64,000 nucleotides of DNA, taken from positions 2,418,001-2,482,000 of the forward strand of contig BPGE01000001.1 in NCBI GenBank assembly GCA_026002875.1, given 5' to 3'. The position numbers and the translations under genes were made by a program. The notes below the pieces were generated by a model, which made no database searches, was not told the origin of the DNA, and worked only from the letters and a program-made list of their open reading frames with translations. Origin of the DNA: Bryobacteraceae bacterium (GTDB lineage Bacteria > Acidobacteriota > Terriglobia > Bryobacterales > Bryobacteraceae). Position 1 is the stretch's first letter; each line of letters opens with the position of its first letter. Below are positions 35,700 to 43,536 of the stretch, piece after piece.

Positions 35700-36722
35700 T
35701 CAGTCCGTCAGCGACGGCTTCGGCGTTTTCGCCGTCGAGGGCGGCAGCGCCGGCGGCTTCACGTAGTCCTGCGGAATCTCGCCCGTCAGCGTCTTCAGCC
35801 ACGTGACGATCGATGCCGCATCCGCCGCGCTCAGGTTCCTGCCCAGCTCGTACTCCGCCATCAGCCGTACCGCCTCTTCCAGCGATTTGACCGAACCGTC
35901 GTGGAAATACGGCCAGGTCTTTTCCACGTTCCGCAGCCCCGGCACCTTGAAGAAGAATTTGTCCTCGGCCCGCCCCGTCACCTTGGCGCGCCCTTCGTCC
36001 TTCAGCCCCGGATACGGCTTCGCCACGCCCAGCTTCTGATACATCGTGCCGCCCACGCAGGCGCCCATGTGGCAGGTCGTGCAGCCGGTTTCCACGAATT
36101 TCAGGAATCCCGCTTTTTCTGCGTCGTTCAAAGCCGATTTGTCGCCCTGCAGGAAACGGTCCCAGCGCGAAGGCGTCATCAGTTTCCGTTCAAAAGCGCC
36201 GATTGCTTTCGCCATATTGTCGTAATTTACCGGGTCTTTGTCCTGGGGAAACGCCTTCCGGAACATCTCCACGTATTGCGGAATCGACTTCAGCGTGGCG
36301 ATGACCGTCTTCTCGTCCGGCATCGCCATCTCCACCGGGTTCAGCACCGGCCCCTTGGCCTGCTCCTCCACGTCGGCCGCCCGCCCGTCCCAGAACTGCA
36401 CGAAATGCACGGCCGCATTGTAGACCGTCGGCGAATTCCGGTCGCCGCGCTGCCCGCGGTGCCCTTCGCTCGTCGGCTCGTTGTCCACCCCGTACTGGTC
36501 CAGCTTGTGGCAGCTGTTGCAGGAAAACTTGTGGCTCTTGCTCAGCCGGTTCTCGTAATACAGCATCCGGCCCAGCTCCACCTTTTCCGGCGTAATCGGA
36601 TTTTTCGGATTTTCCACCGCGGCCGGAAGCGGCTTGAACATCCGCAGCCGGGACTCAGGGACATCAACCGCGACCGAGGCGGCTGCTCCAAGAAGCGACA
36701 AGAGTGCGATTCGTTTCAGCAT
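35700..36722 (-). CDS. Dihaem cytochrome c peroxidase (MauG/CcpA family)
   Basis: This 340-residue protein starts at LKRIALLSLLGAAASVA, a signal peptide; an upstream reading to 36779 is less likely. It has two c-type haem sites, CNSCH (about residue 75) and CTTCH (about 217), with KVELGRMLYYENRLSKSH before the first and a Met-rich MYQKLG segment after the second. Such periplasmic enzymes reduce hydrogen peroxide with electrons from small cytochromes. It is the first gene of a pair with the DUF3365 haem protein. Confidence 0.92.
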   Translation of the reverse strand: MLKRIALLSLLGAAASVAVDVPESRLRMFKPLPAAVENPKNPITPEKVELGRMLYYENRLSKSHKFSCNSCHKLDQYGVDNEPTSEGHRGQRGDRNSPTVYNAAVHFVQFWDGRAADVEEQAKGPVLNPVEMAMPDEKTVIATLKSIPQYVEMFRKAFPQDKDPVNYDNMAKAIGAFERKLMTPSRWDRFLQGDKSALNDAEKAGFLKFVETGCTTCHMGACVGGTMYQKLGVAKPYPGLKDEGRAKVTGRAEDKFFFKVPGLRNVEKTWPYFHDGSVKSLEEAVRLMAEYELGRNLSAADAASIVTWLKTLTGEIPQDYVKPPALPPSTAKTPKPSLTD

Positions 36723-36835
36723 GTTGCAAGAACCTCCGCTACGTCCCCCATCATCATTCAGCCAGGCGGCTGGAATCAAGGCTTTCCGGTGCGCAACTCC
36801 TGCACTGTCCGCCCCGCGCCCGTTACAGTGAAAGT

Positions 36836-37624
36836 ATGCCCGAGCTTCCGCTCTATCAGGTCGACGCCTTCGCGCGCCGGGTCTTCGAAGGCAATCCCGC
36901 CGCTGTCGTCCCCCTCGAGGACCTGCTGCCCGATGACGTTCTGCAGGCCATCGCGGCGGAAAACAACCTCGCCGAGACTGCGTTCTTCATCCCCAGCGGC
37001 GGCGAATACAAGCTGCGCTGGTTCACGCCCGCCACCGAAGTCGACCTCTGCGGCCACGCGACGCTGGCGTCGGCCTTCGTCATCTTCGAGTTCCTCGAGC
37101 CCGAACGAGAGAGCGTGACCTTCGATACCTGCAGCGGGCGTCTTGTAGTCGAGCGCCGCGGCCCGCTGCTGGCCATGGATTTCCCCTCCCGTCCTCCGGA
37201 GCGCGCCGAGCCCTGCCCGGGACTGGTCGAGGGCCTCGGCGCCCGCCCGAGAGAGATCTGGGCCTCGCGTGACTACATGGCCGTCTACGATTCCGAGGAC
37301 GAGGTCCGCGCCCTGCGCCCGGACTTCCACCGCCTCGCGGAAGCCGACCGCTTCGCTGTCATCGCCACGGCGCCCTCAAAAACAGAAGGCTACGATTTTG
37401 TGTCCCGCTTCTTCGCCCCGGCGGCCGGCGTTCCGGAGGACCCGGTCACGGGCTCGGCGCACTGCACGCTTGTCCCTTATTGGGCGCAGCGGCTCGGCAA
37501 GCGCCAGCTCCGCGCCCGCCAGGTCTCCCGCCGCGGCGGGGAACTCGAGTGCGTGTGGAAAGGGGAGCGCGTCGAGATCGCCGGGCGCGCCGTGCTCTAT
37601 CTGAAAGGCACGATCACCGTCTGA
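36836..37624 (+). CDS. PhzF-family isomerase-like protein
   Basis: This 262-residue protein has the PhzF pattern: LPLYQVDAFARRVFEGNPAAVV at the start, ENNLAETAFF with the catalytic Glu (about residue 45), LRWFTPATEVDLCGHATLASA and the second-half match FFAPAAGVPEDPVTGSAHC. The family catalyses isomerisations or epimerisations and has many unknown substrates. The start is clear from the alignment. No phenazine genes are present, so the substrate is unknown. Confidence 0.92.
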   Translation: MPELPLYQVDAFARRVFEGNPAAVVPLEDLLPDDVLQAIAAENNLAETAFFIPSGGEYKLRWFTPATEVDLCGHATLASAFVIFEFLEPERESVTFDTCSGRLVVERRGPLLAMDFPSRPPERAEPCPGLVEGLGARPREIWASRDYMAVYDSEDEVRALRPDFHRLAEADRFAVIATAPSKTEGYDFVSRFFAPAAGVPEDPVTGSAHCTLVPYWAQRLGKRQLRARQVSRRGGELECVWKGERVEIAGRAVLYLKGTITV

Positions 37625-37847
37625 GCCCCTGGAATGACTCCCTGCGCCATTCGCCCGACGCGAGTCCTGCCTCCAGCCGGCTCCGTCATACGCTGATCGC
37701 TGCATTGTCTGCGCAGCGGCCGGGCGTCTGGTTCCCAGCGTCTCCAGCCTGCTCCGCGCCGCGCATGCAGCCAATGAGCCGTTGGAAGACCGGGGCGCCC
37801 GGAGCTGCCGCCGGCGATCCGATGCCGCCCGGCCGATCGAAGCCGGC

Positions 37848-39194
37848 TCAGCCGCCCGTGTCTTCGTCGCGGCCCTGAGTGATGCCGTATTCCTTGAGGC
37901 GGTATTGCAGCGTGCGGAGGCTGATGCCGAGCTGTTTCGCGGCCCGGGTCCGGTTGCCGCCGTTGGCCTCGAGCGCCTCGAGGATGGCCTTCTTCTCGAT
38001 GTCCCTGAAGGTGACCGGCCGGGCGCCGCTCTCGGCGCTGATGGGCAGGTCTTCCGGCAGGACTTCGCCGTCGCAGAGGATGGCCATCCGCTCCATCAGA
38101 TTCTCGAGTTCCCGCACATTGCCAGGCCAGTCGTAGCCGAGCAGGACCTGTTCAGCCTCGGGCGTCAGGCGCACGGAGGACTTGCCCAGCGTCCGGGCGG
38201 CGCGCGACAGGAAGAAGCGCGCCAGTGCGGCGATGTCGCCGCCGCGCTCGCGCAGGGGCGGGATCTCAATCGGGAACGTGGTCAGGCGGTAGTACAGGTC
38301 CTCGCGGAACTTGCCCTCGGCCACCTGCTTCTTCAGGTCGCGGTTGGTTGCCGCGATGACGCGCACGTCGACGGTAATCTGCCGCGCGCCGCCCACCCGC
38401 TCGAAGGTCCGGTCCTGAAGCACGCGCAGCAGCTTGGCCTGGAGGTTCGAGTCGAGTTCGCCAATTTCGTCCAGAAAGAGCGTGCCGCCGTGGGCGCGTT
38501 CAAAACGCCCGATGTGCTGGCTCACGGCCCCGGTGAAGGCGCCTTTCTCATGGCCGAACAGCTCGCTCTCGATCAGCGACGGTGACAACGCCGCGCAATT
38601 GACGGCGACGAACACGCGGCTGCTGCGCGGGCTGTTGTCGTGGATGCAGCGGGCGATCAGTTCCTTGCCCGTGCCGCTTTCGCCCGTGATCAGCACCGTG
38701 GCGTTCGTCGGCGCCACCTTCCGGGCCAGTTCCAGCACTTTGAGCATGCGGGGATCGTGCGCGAGCATGTTCGCGCAGCCGAAGCGGCTCGACTGCTCTT
38801 CCCGCAGCAGCTCCCGCTCGCTCGCCGTCTGCGCCTGCTCGAGAGCGCGCCTGACGGTGATGCGAAGCTCGTCCGGGCTGCTCAGGGGCTTGCCGAGATA
38901 GTCCACCGCCCCCAGCTTCATGGCTTCCACGGCGCTGGACACCGTGCCGAAGGCCGTGATCATGACGACCGGCGTTCCAGGGGAATGCTGATGAATCCAG
39001 CCCAGGATCTGGAGCCCGTCCCCGTCGGGCAGCTTCAGGTCGCTGACGACGGCATGGAACTGCCGGCGCTCCAGGCTGCGCAGGGCTTCCGCCACCGAGC
39101 CGGCGGCCGTTACGCGGTAGCCTTCCGCGGCCAGGATCGTCTCCATCAGGCGCCGGAACCCCGGGTCGTCATCGATGATCAGGATCTCTTCCAC
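37848..39194 (-). CDS. NtrC-family sigma-54-dependent response regulator
   Basis: This 448-residue regulator has a receiver domain (Asp52 in VVSDLKLPDGDG, acidic DDD at 8-10), a sigma-54 interaction AAA+ domain with Walker A GESGTGKE, GHEKGAFTGA and Walker B GGTLFLDEIGEL, and a C-terminal Fis-type helix-turn-helix (NGGNRTRAAKQLGISLRTLQYRL). It activates sigma-54 promoters upon phosphorylation by the kinase encoded directly upstream. Four bases separate both genes. Confidence 0.96.
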   Translation of the reverse strand: MEEILIIDDDPGFRRLMETILAAEGYRVTAAGSVAEALRSLERRQFHAVVSDLKLPDGDGLQILGWIHQHSPGTPVVMITAFGTVSSAVEAMKLGAVDYLGKPLSSPDELRITVRRALEQAQTASERELLREEQSSRFGCANMLAHDPRMLKVLELARKVAPTNATVLITGESGTGKELIARCIHDNSPRSSRVFVAVNCAALSPSLIESELFGHEKGAFTGAVSQHIGRFERAHGGTLFLDEIGELDSNLQAKLLRVLQDRTFERVGGARQITVDVRVIAATNRDLKKQVAEGKFREDLYYRLTTFPIEIPPLRERGGDIAALARFFLSRAARTLGKSSVRLTPEAEQVLLGYDWPGNVRELENLMERMAILCDGEVLPEDLPISAESGARPVTFRDIEKKAILEALEANGGNRTRAAKQLGISLRTLQYRLKEYGITQGRDEDTGG

Positions 39195-39198
39195 TTCC

Positions 39199-40419
39199 TC
39201 AGACTCCTGCGGGCAAAGTCACGCGGGCTTCCGTGCCGCGGCTGTCCCCGCTGATGGCCAGGCTGCCGGAGAGCGCCTCGGCCAGCCGTTTCGAAATGGC
39301 CAGGCCGAGGCCCGTGCCGGAGCTTTTGGTTGTCGCGAATGGCTCGAACAGCCGGTCCCGAATTTCGCGCGGAAGCCCGGGCCCGTTGTCAGAAACCACC
39401 CAGGCCAGACTCCTGCGCCCGGTTTCGAGCCGGACGGACACTTCGGCGCCGGGCCGTCCCTCTACCGCCTCCACGGCGTTGCGGACGAGGTTCAGCAGCA
39501 CCTGCTGAAGCAGATTCGGGTCGGTGCGGAAGGTGACCGGCGGCACGTCGAAGACGATCCGGACGCCTCCGCCCCTGGTGAGCTGCGCAGCGTGCATCTC
39601 GAGAATCTCGCGGATGGCGCCGGAGCTTGTCGCGCGGAGTTCCGGCTGGGGCGGCCGCCCGTAGAGAAGCAGGCCGTGAACCAGCCCCTCCAGCCGGGCG
39701 CATTCCGAGATCATCGGCTCGGCCAGCGCGCGATCTGCGCCCTCCAGCCTCTCGGCGAGCAGTTGCGCGAAACCCTTGATCGTGCCCAGCGGGTTGCGGA
39801 TCTCGTGAGCCAGCACGGCCGCCATCTGTCCGATCCGGGCCAGGTGCTCCATTTCGAGCTGCTTCTGTTCCAGCCCCGCCGCGCGGCGCATGATCCAGAA
39901 CGTCAGGAGCGACAGGCAAACCAGAACCAGGCCGCCCACGGTCGCGATCAACACGTTGTGGCGGCCATGGACCAGGAGGAAATCCGCCGCAGAGCCCGCC
40001 ACGTCGATGCGCGCAATGCGGAGGCCGCCGGCCATGTGAAACGGAACCCAGCTCCGCATCACATCCATGCCGCCCGCCTGGATGCGCGCCGTGCGGAACA
40101 GCTCCCGCCCGTTCCACAGATCCGCCAGCTCAGCGCTGTCCGGCGATTCCCGGTCAATGACAACAATCTCGACCAGCCCGGGTTCGCGGTCCTTCAGATC
40201 TTCGACAAAAGCCTCGATGCCGGCGCCCGGCGGCATCGTTTCCAGCATCGCGGCGATGGCTGCGGCGCGGCTCCGCAGGTACACCTCGCGCTGCGTTTCC
40301 AGCTCCCGGAGGGTCCGCCGCGCGCTCAGCACCAAAACCAGCGGCAGGACGATGGATGCCGCCAGCAGCAGCGGCTTGACGATGCGGGGCAGGCGCGGCG
40401 TCACTGCGTGGTTCCCCAT
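39199..40419 (-). CDS. Membrane sensor histidine kinase
   Basis: This 406-residue kinase has a first membrane helix (residues 14-32), an about 120-residue periplasmic sensor domain, a second helix (155-177), HisKA with His205 in LAHEIRNPLGTIKGF, and a HATPase domain (LLNLVRNAVEAV, VSDNGPGLP, SSGTGLGLAISKRLAEA). It pairs with the NtrC-type regulator just downstream. The lack of a PAS domain and the layout fit ZraS/AtoS-type kinases, but the signal is unknown. Confidence 0.95.
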   Translation of the reverse strand: MGNHAVTPRLPRIVKPLLLAASIVLPLVLVLSARRTLRELETQREVYLRSRAAAIAAMLETMPPGAGIEAFVEDLKDREPGLVEIVVIDRESPDSAELADLWNGRELFRTARIQAGGMDVMRSWVPFHMAGGLRIARIDVAGSAADFLLVHGRHNVLIATVGGLVLVCLSLLTFWIMRRAAGLEQKQLEMEHLARIGQMAAVLAHEIRNPLGTIKGFAQLLAERLEGADRALAEPMISECARLEGLVHGLLLYGRPPQPELRATSSGAIREILEMHAAQLTRGGGVRIVFDVPPVTFRTDPNLLQQVLLNLVRNAVEAVEGRPGAEVSVRLETGRRSLAWVVSDNGPGLPREIRDRLFEPFATTKSSGTGLGLAISKRLAEALSGSLAISGDSRGTEARVTLPAGV

Positions 40420-40450
40420 GCAATTCGAGACCCGCAGGGAACAGGCTCGA

Positions 40451-40471
40451 TTCGCGCAGGATTTGCGCGAA
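40451..40471. promoter_or_regulatory. Palindrome TTCGCGCA-N5-TGCGCGAA
   Basis: A perfect 8-bp dyad (40451-40458, 40464-40471) lies between the kinase start and a sigma-54-like promoter. It is a good candidate for a binding site of the adjacent NtrC-type regulator. Confidence 0.5.
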
Positions 40472-40482
40472 GCGGCGCCTCA

Positions 40483-40498
40483 TGGCGCATTGTTTGCG
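40483..40498 (+). promoter_or_regulatory. Sigma-54-like promoter
   Basis: TGGCGCATTGTTTGCG keeps GG and GC of the -24/-12 elements at the correct spacing (consensus TGGCAC-N5-TTGC). Two bases differ from consensus. It faces right towards the small genes at 40591 and 40860. Confidence 0.5.
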
Positions 40499-40590
40499 CT
40501 GCGGCGCCGGGACTTCCATGGTATCGTGCGGAGAACCGCGGTGGAAACATTGGCCTCCTGGTTGCTAGTCTCGAACGAGGAGACGGTTCA

Positions 40591-40863
40591 ATGCGGCGAG
40601 CTCTTCCCATCGCGGCCGCCGCCGGAATGGCGTCGCTGGAGCATGCGCTGGCGCATGGCGCCGGCAATCGCCCCCGACGAGCGCGGCCAGTCCGGGCGCG
40701 CCCTGCGGTGTTTGCCGCAGAGCCAGCGCGGAGAGGAGCAAAGGCCCTGGCCGCCGGGACCGCACCGCTGAGGCGATGCGGCCGCGGCTCCGGAATCGAC
40801 ACCAGGACGCCGCCTCGCAACGGAGAGGTTCCGGGAGCGCGCCGGGAAAGGAGCAGGCCATGA
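40591..40863 (+). CDS. Possible small basic protein upstream of exported protein
   Basis: A 90-codon frame starts with RRALPIAAAAGMASLEHALA, has GAGGAG eight bases upstream and ends with ATGA overlap on the next gene. The product is Arg/Ala-rich, with no family. It may be real, a leader for translational coupling, or an accident of high GC content. Confidence 0.35.
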   Translation: MRRALPIAAAAGMASLEHALAHGAGNRPRRARPVRARPAVFAAEPARRGAKALAAGTAPLRRCGRGSGIDTRTPPRNGEVPGARRERSRP

Positions 40864-41252
40864 AGATTCTCGGCATCATCCTCGCAGTGGGCGCAGCTCT
40901 GGCCGCGCAGGCCCCGAAACAGGCCGCTTCGCTGGCCGGCCAGCCCAGGATCCAGATCAAGGGCGTCATCGAGAAGGTGCAGATCGCTCCCGGGCTCGGC
41001 CAGCCTTTTCTGGAAGTGCGCAACAGCGAGGGCCTGCACCGGGTGGCGCTCGGATCAATGCGGTATCTGATGGAGAACAATTTCAATCCCAAAGCCGGGG
41101 AGCAGGTGGTCGTCAGGGGCTACCGGCTGGAGACGGAGATCGTCGCTGCAACGGTCGAACTGCCCGGCGGGAAAACCGTGATCCATCTCCGCGACGAAAA
41201 CGGTTATCCGCTCTGGCGCATGGGGCGCTACGGAGCGAAAAAGCAGGAATAA
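40860..41252 (+). CDS. Small exported protein, OB-like, family unknown
   Basis: This 130-residue protein begins KILGIILAVGAALAAQA, a signal peptide, with a GGAAAGGAG ribosome site. The mature part is all beta: IQIKGVIEKVQIAPGLGQPFLEV, GEQVVVRGYRLETEIVAATVEL and VIHLRDENGYPLWR. The pattern, repeated in the protein at 45507-46286, suggests an OB-like fold (DUF5666-like). It may be controlled by the sigma-54 promoter at 40483 and the divergent two-component system. Confidence 0.75.
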   Translation: MKILGIILAVGAALAAQAPKQAASLAGQPRIQIKGVIEKVQIAPGLGQPFLEVRNSEGLHRVALGSMRYLMENNFNPKAGEQVVVRGYRLETEIVAATVELPGGKTVIHLRDENGYPLWRMGRYGAKKQE

Positions 41253-41781
41253 CTCCCGTCAGGCCGCCCGCGGCTCGCCCGCCTTCTGCCACAGGCGGAC
41301 TCCCGGACGCGGCTCCTCAGCCGCGAGAAGTTCCCGCATGCGCCCCGTCCGCTCCGTTCCCTTTATCCACGGATCATCTGACAGCGCACCGGTCTCCGGG
41401 TGCGCTTCAGCCTCGCCGGACAGGTGCGGTGCAAGGGTGTTTCCTTCGACGCCGGAAGCTGGCCTCTCCCGGCTGAGCCCCATGGGAAGGCGGCGCCGCC
41501 GCTGAAACGATCCGCGGGCGAAGCCGGCCGGAGGCCCGCGCAACAAGCGCCCCGGCGGGCCCTGCCGCGGCCGTCCGCTCCCGCGGCCTCCTCCCGCTTC
41601 GCTGGCGGCACTGAACCCGCTTCACCCGGCGCGCTGGAACCTGGAGTCTGCGCCGCGGACCAGTGGAACGTCCGCGTGATTCAGCGCAGCGCACGAACGC
41701 CGCGTCGGCTGCCGCAGCAGGCGGCCGCCCGCGATGCCCCGCCCGGGGGCGCTTCTCGCGGGCGCCAGTGGCGCAAGTCCA
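41253..41781. other. Intergenic stretch, no supported gene
   Basis: The 529 bases contain only GC-driven open frames without ribosome sites or recognisable products. It separates convergent genes. Confidence 0.5.
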
Positions 41782-43365
41782 TCACCTGGCGGACGGCGGG
41801 GCCGATGAGCGGGCGGCGCGCCAGGCGGCGACGGCATCGCGCACGTCCTGAATGCTCCTGCCTTGCGCATGCAACCACTCGCGCATCGGCGCGCGCGGGT
41901 CGACATCCGCCTGCACGCCCATGTGGCGCAGGATGAAAGCAGCGGGCGCGCCGGTTTTCATGGCGGCCTCGTTGAGCGTCATGAAGCCTTTCACCTCCTG
42001 CCCGCCATCGGGATGCCCGCTCTCGCCGGCTGGTTGTGCCGCATTCTCCGGCGCGGAGAACCTGGGCTTCGGAGGATCTGCAACGCCGGATCCTCTGCCG
42101 GCGGCTGCCTGCGGCGCGGGCTTCGATGGCGTCATTTGGCCGCCTGATTCAGCGGCGGCGTCCGGCTGCGGCGCAGGTTTCCTCCGTTCGAGAAACGCCC
42201 GGACGGCATCGCGTACGCCATCCGGCTCGAACTCGATCCGGTAGTGGCGCGCCACCTGATTGAGACGCGTCTCCGGCTTCACGACGGCGGGCAGGCCAGC
42301 GGTCTGATACAGATCCCGCAACGGAATTCCGTAGCCCTGGCTGATCTCGGCCAGAGTCATCCAGCCGCGGATCTGTTCGGGGTCGAGACGGCCCTCCGCG
42401 TCCCTGAAGGACACTGCGGCGGGCTGCGTGACCCAGTAGCCCGCAAGCTTGCTGACGCCGACCAGGCTGAACAGGCCGAAGACGAGCAGGGCGGCGTAGA
42501 TACGGTGCGAAATGCTCCAGTTCACGCCTTTCAGGCTCAGCACGTTCGGCTTGGGGCAATGCACGACGCATTCCATGCAGTGGTTGCACTCCGCATCCCG
42601 GATCACGCGCGCAGAGAGGAAATCCACATGCGCGAAACATTTCTTCTGGCAGAGATTGCACCCCTTGCAGCCGGCTTCGTCGCGGACCACCTTGCTCAAC
42701 CCCAGTTTGCCCGCGATGCCGATCACTGCGCCCAGCGGACACGCGTATTTGCAGAAGAAACGTTCCACGTAAAGAGAACCCGCAATGACAACGCCCAACG
42801 CCGCGTACGCCCACGGCATCTCGCGGATGCCCTCGCCCAGGTGGAAGAAGGCGAGAAACGGATCGTAAGGCCGGAAAACAAGCGCGCCCAGATGCCAGGT
42901 GAAACCGATGATGAGAACCAGCAGGACGTACTTCAGAAGCCGCAGGCGCCGGTCCCATGCGCCCGAGGGATTGAATTTCTTCCTGAAAATCCTCTTGCCC
43001 AGCAGCCCCAGCCACTCCTGAAGGCTGCCGAACGGGCAGATCCAGCCGCAGAAGCCGCGGCTGAACAGCAGCGTCAACAGCAGAACGGCGGCGAACAGAA
43101 TCAGCGCCGATGGCTCGATCCGGCGGATGAACCCGCCTGTCGTCACGAACTGATAGAGGCTTTCCAGGCCGCCGAAGGGGCAGAACGCTTCGACGGACGG
43201 CGCGCCGTTGGGGCCGCCGCCCTTTACGTTGTGATGCCAGGCGACGCGAAGAAGGAAAAGGAAGAAAAAAAGCATCACGCCCTGGCGGATGGCGCCAGGC
43301 GAGCGCCACCAGCGGCGCGCATTCGATTTCTTCTTCAGCGCAACATCGATCTGGACCAGAGTCAT
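41782..43365 (-). CDS. NapH/CcoG-like Fe-S membrane protein with duplicated C-terminal domain
   Basis: The start at 43365 gives 527 residues. The membrane part has five to six helices and the motif CGWICPFGSLQEW (about residue 108), a CKYACPLGAVIG repeat, and two 4Fe-4S sites (CKGCNLCQKKC and CNHCMECVVHC). This is the NapH/MauN/YccM layout, for moving electrons between quinol and periplasmic partners. After a sixth helix two about 60-residue units follow, GWMTLAEISQGYGIP...VRDAVRAF and GFMTLNEAAMKTGAP...VRDAVAAW, joined by a Pro-rich linker. It lies 171 bases downstream of the multihaem cytochrome gene. Confidence 0.88.
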   Translation of the reverse strand: MTLVQIDVALKKKSNARRWWRSPGAIRQGVMLFFFLFLLRVAWHHNVKGGGPNGAPSVEAFCPFGGLESLYQFVTTGGFIRRIEPSALILFAAVLLLTLLFSRGFCGWICPFGSLQEWLGLLGKRIFRKKFNPSGAWDRRLRLLKYVLLVLIIGFTWHLGALVFRPYDPFLAFFHLGEGIREMPWAYAALGVVIAGSLYVERFFCKYACPLGAVIGIAGKLGLSKVVRDEAGCKGCNLCQKKCFAHVDFLSARVIRDAECNHCMECVVHCPKPNVLSLKGVNWSISHRIYAALLVFGLFSLVGVSKLAGYWVTQPAAVSFRDAEGRLDPEQIRGWMTLAEISQGYGIPLRDLYQTAGLPAVVKPETRLNQVARHYRIEFEPDGVRDAVRAFLERRKPAPQPDAAAESGGQMTPSKPAPQAAAGRGSGVADPPKPRFSAPENAAQPAGESGHPDGGQEVKGFMTLNEAAMKTGAPAAFILRHMGVQADVDPRAPMREWLHAQGRSIQDVRDAVAAWRAARSSAPPSAR

Positions 43366-43536
43366 GGCCGCAGTCTCCGGGCAGGAATATGCACGGAAGA
43401 TGCCATGGCGGCACGCCTGCGGATCTGATGAAAAGCAGCACCCTGCACGGCGTCCAGTCCGGCGCCGCGGCTCCCGCCGCCGCACGGCTTGCACGGCTGC
43501 GCCGCGAGGCGCGCAAACGGTGCGCGGCCCGCGGTT

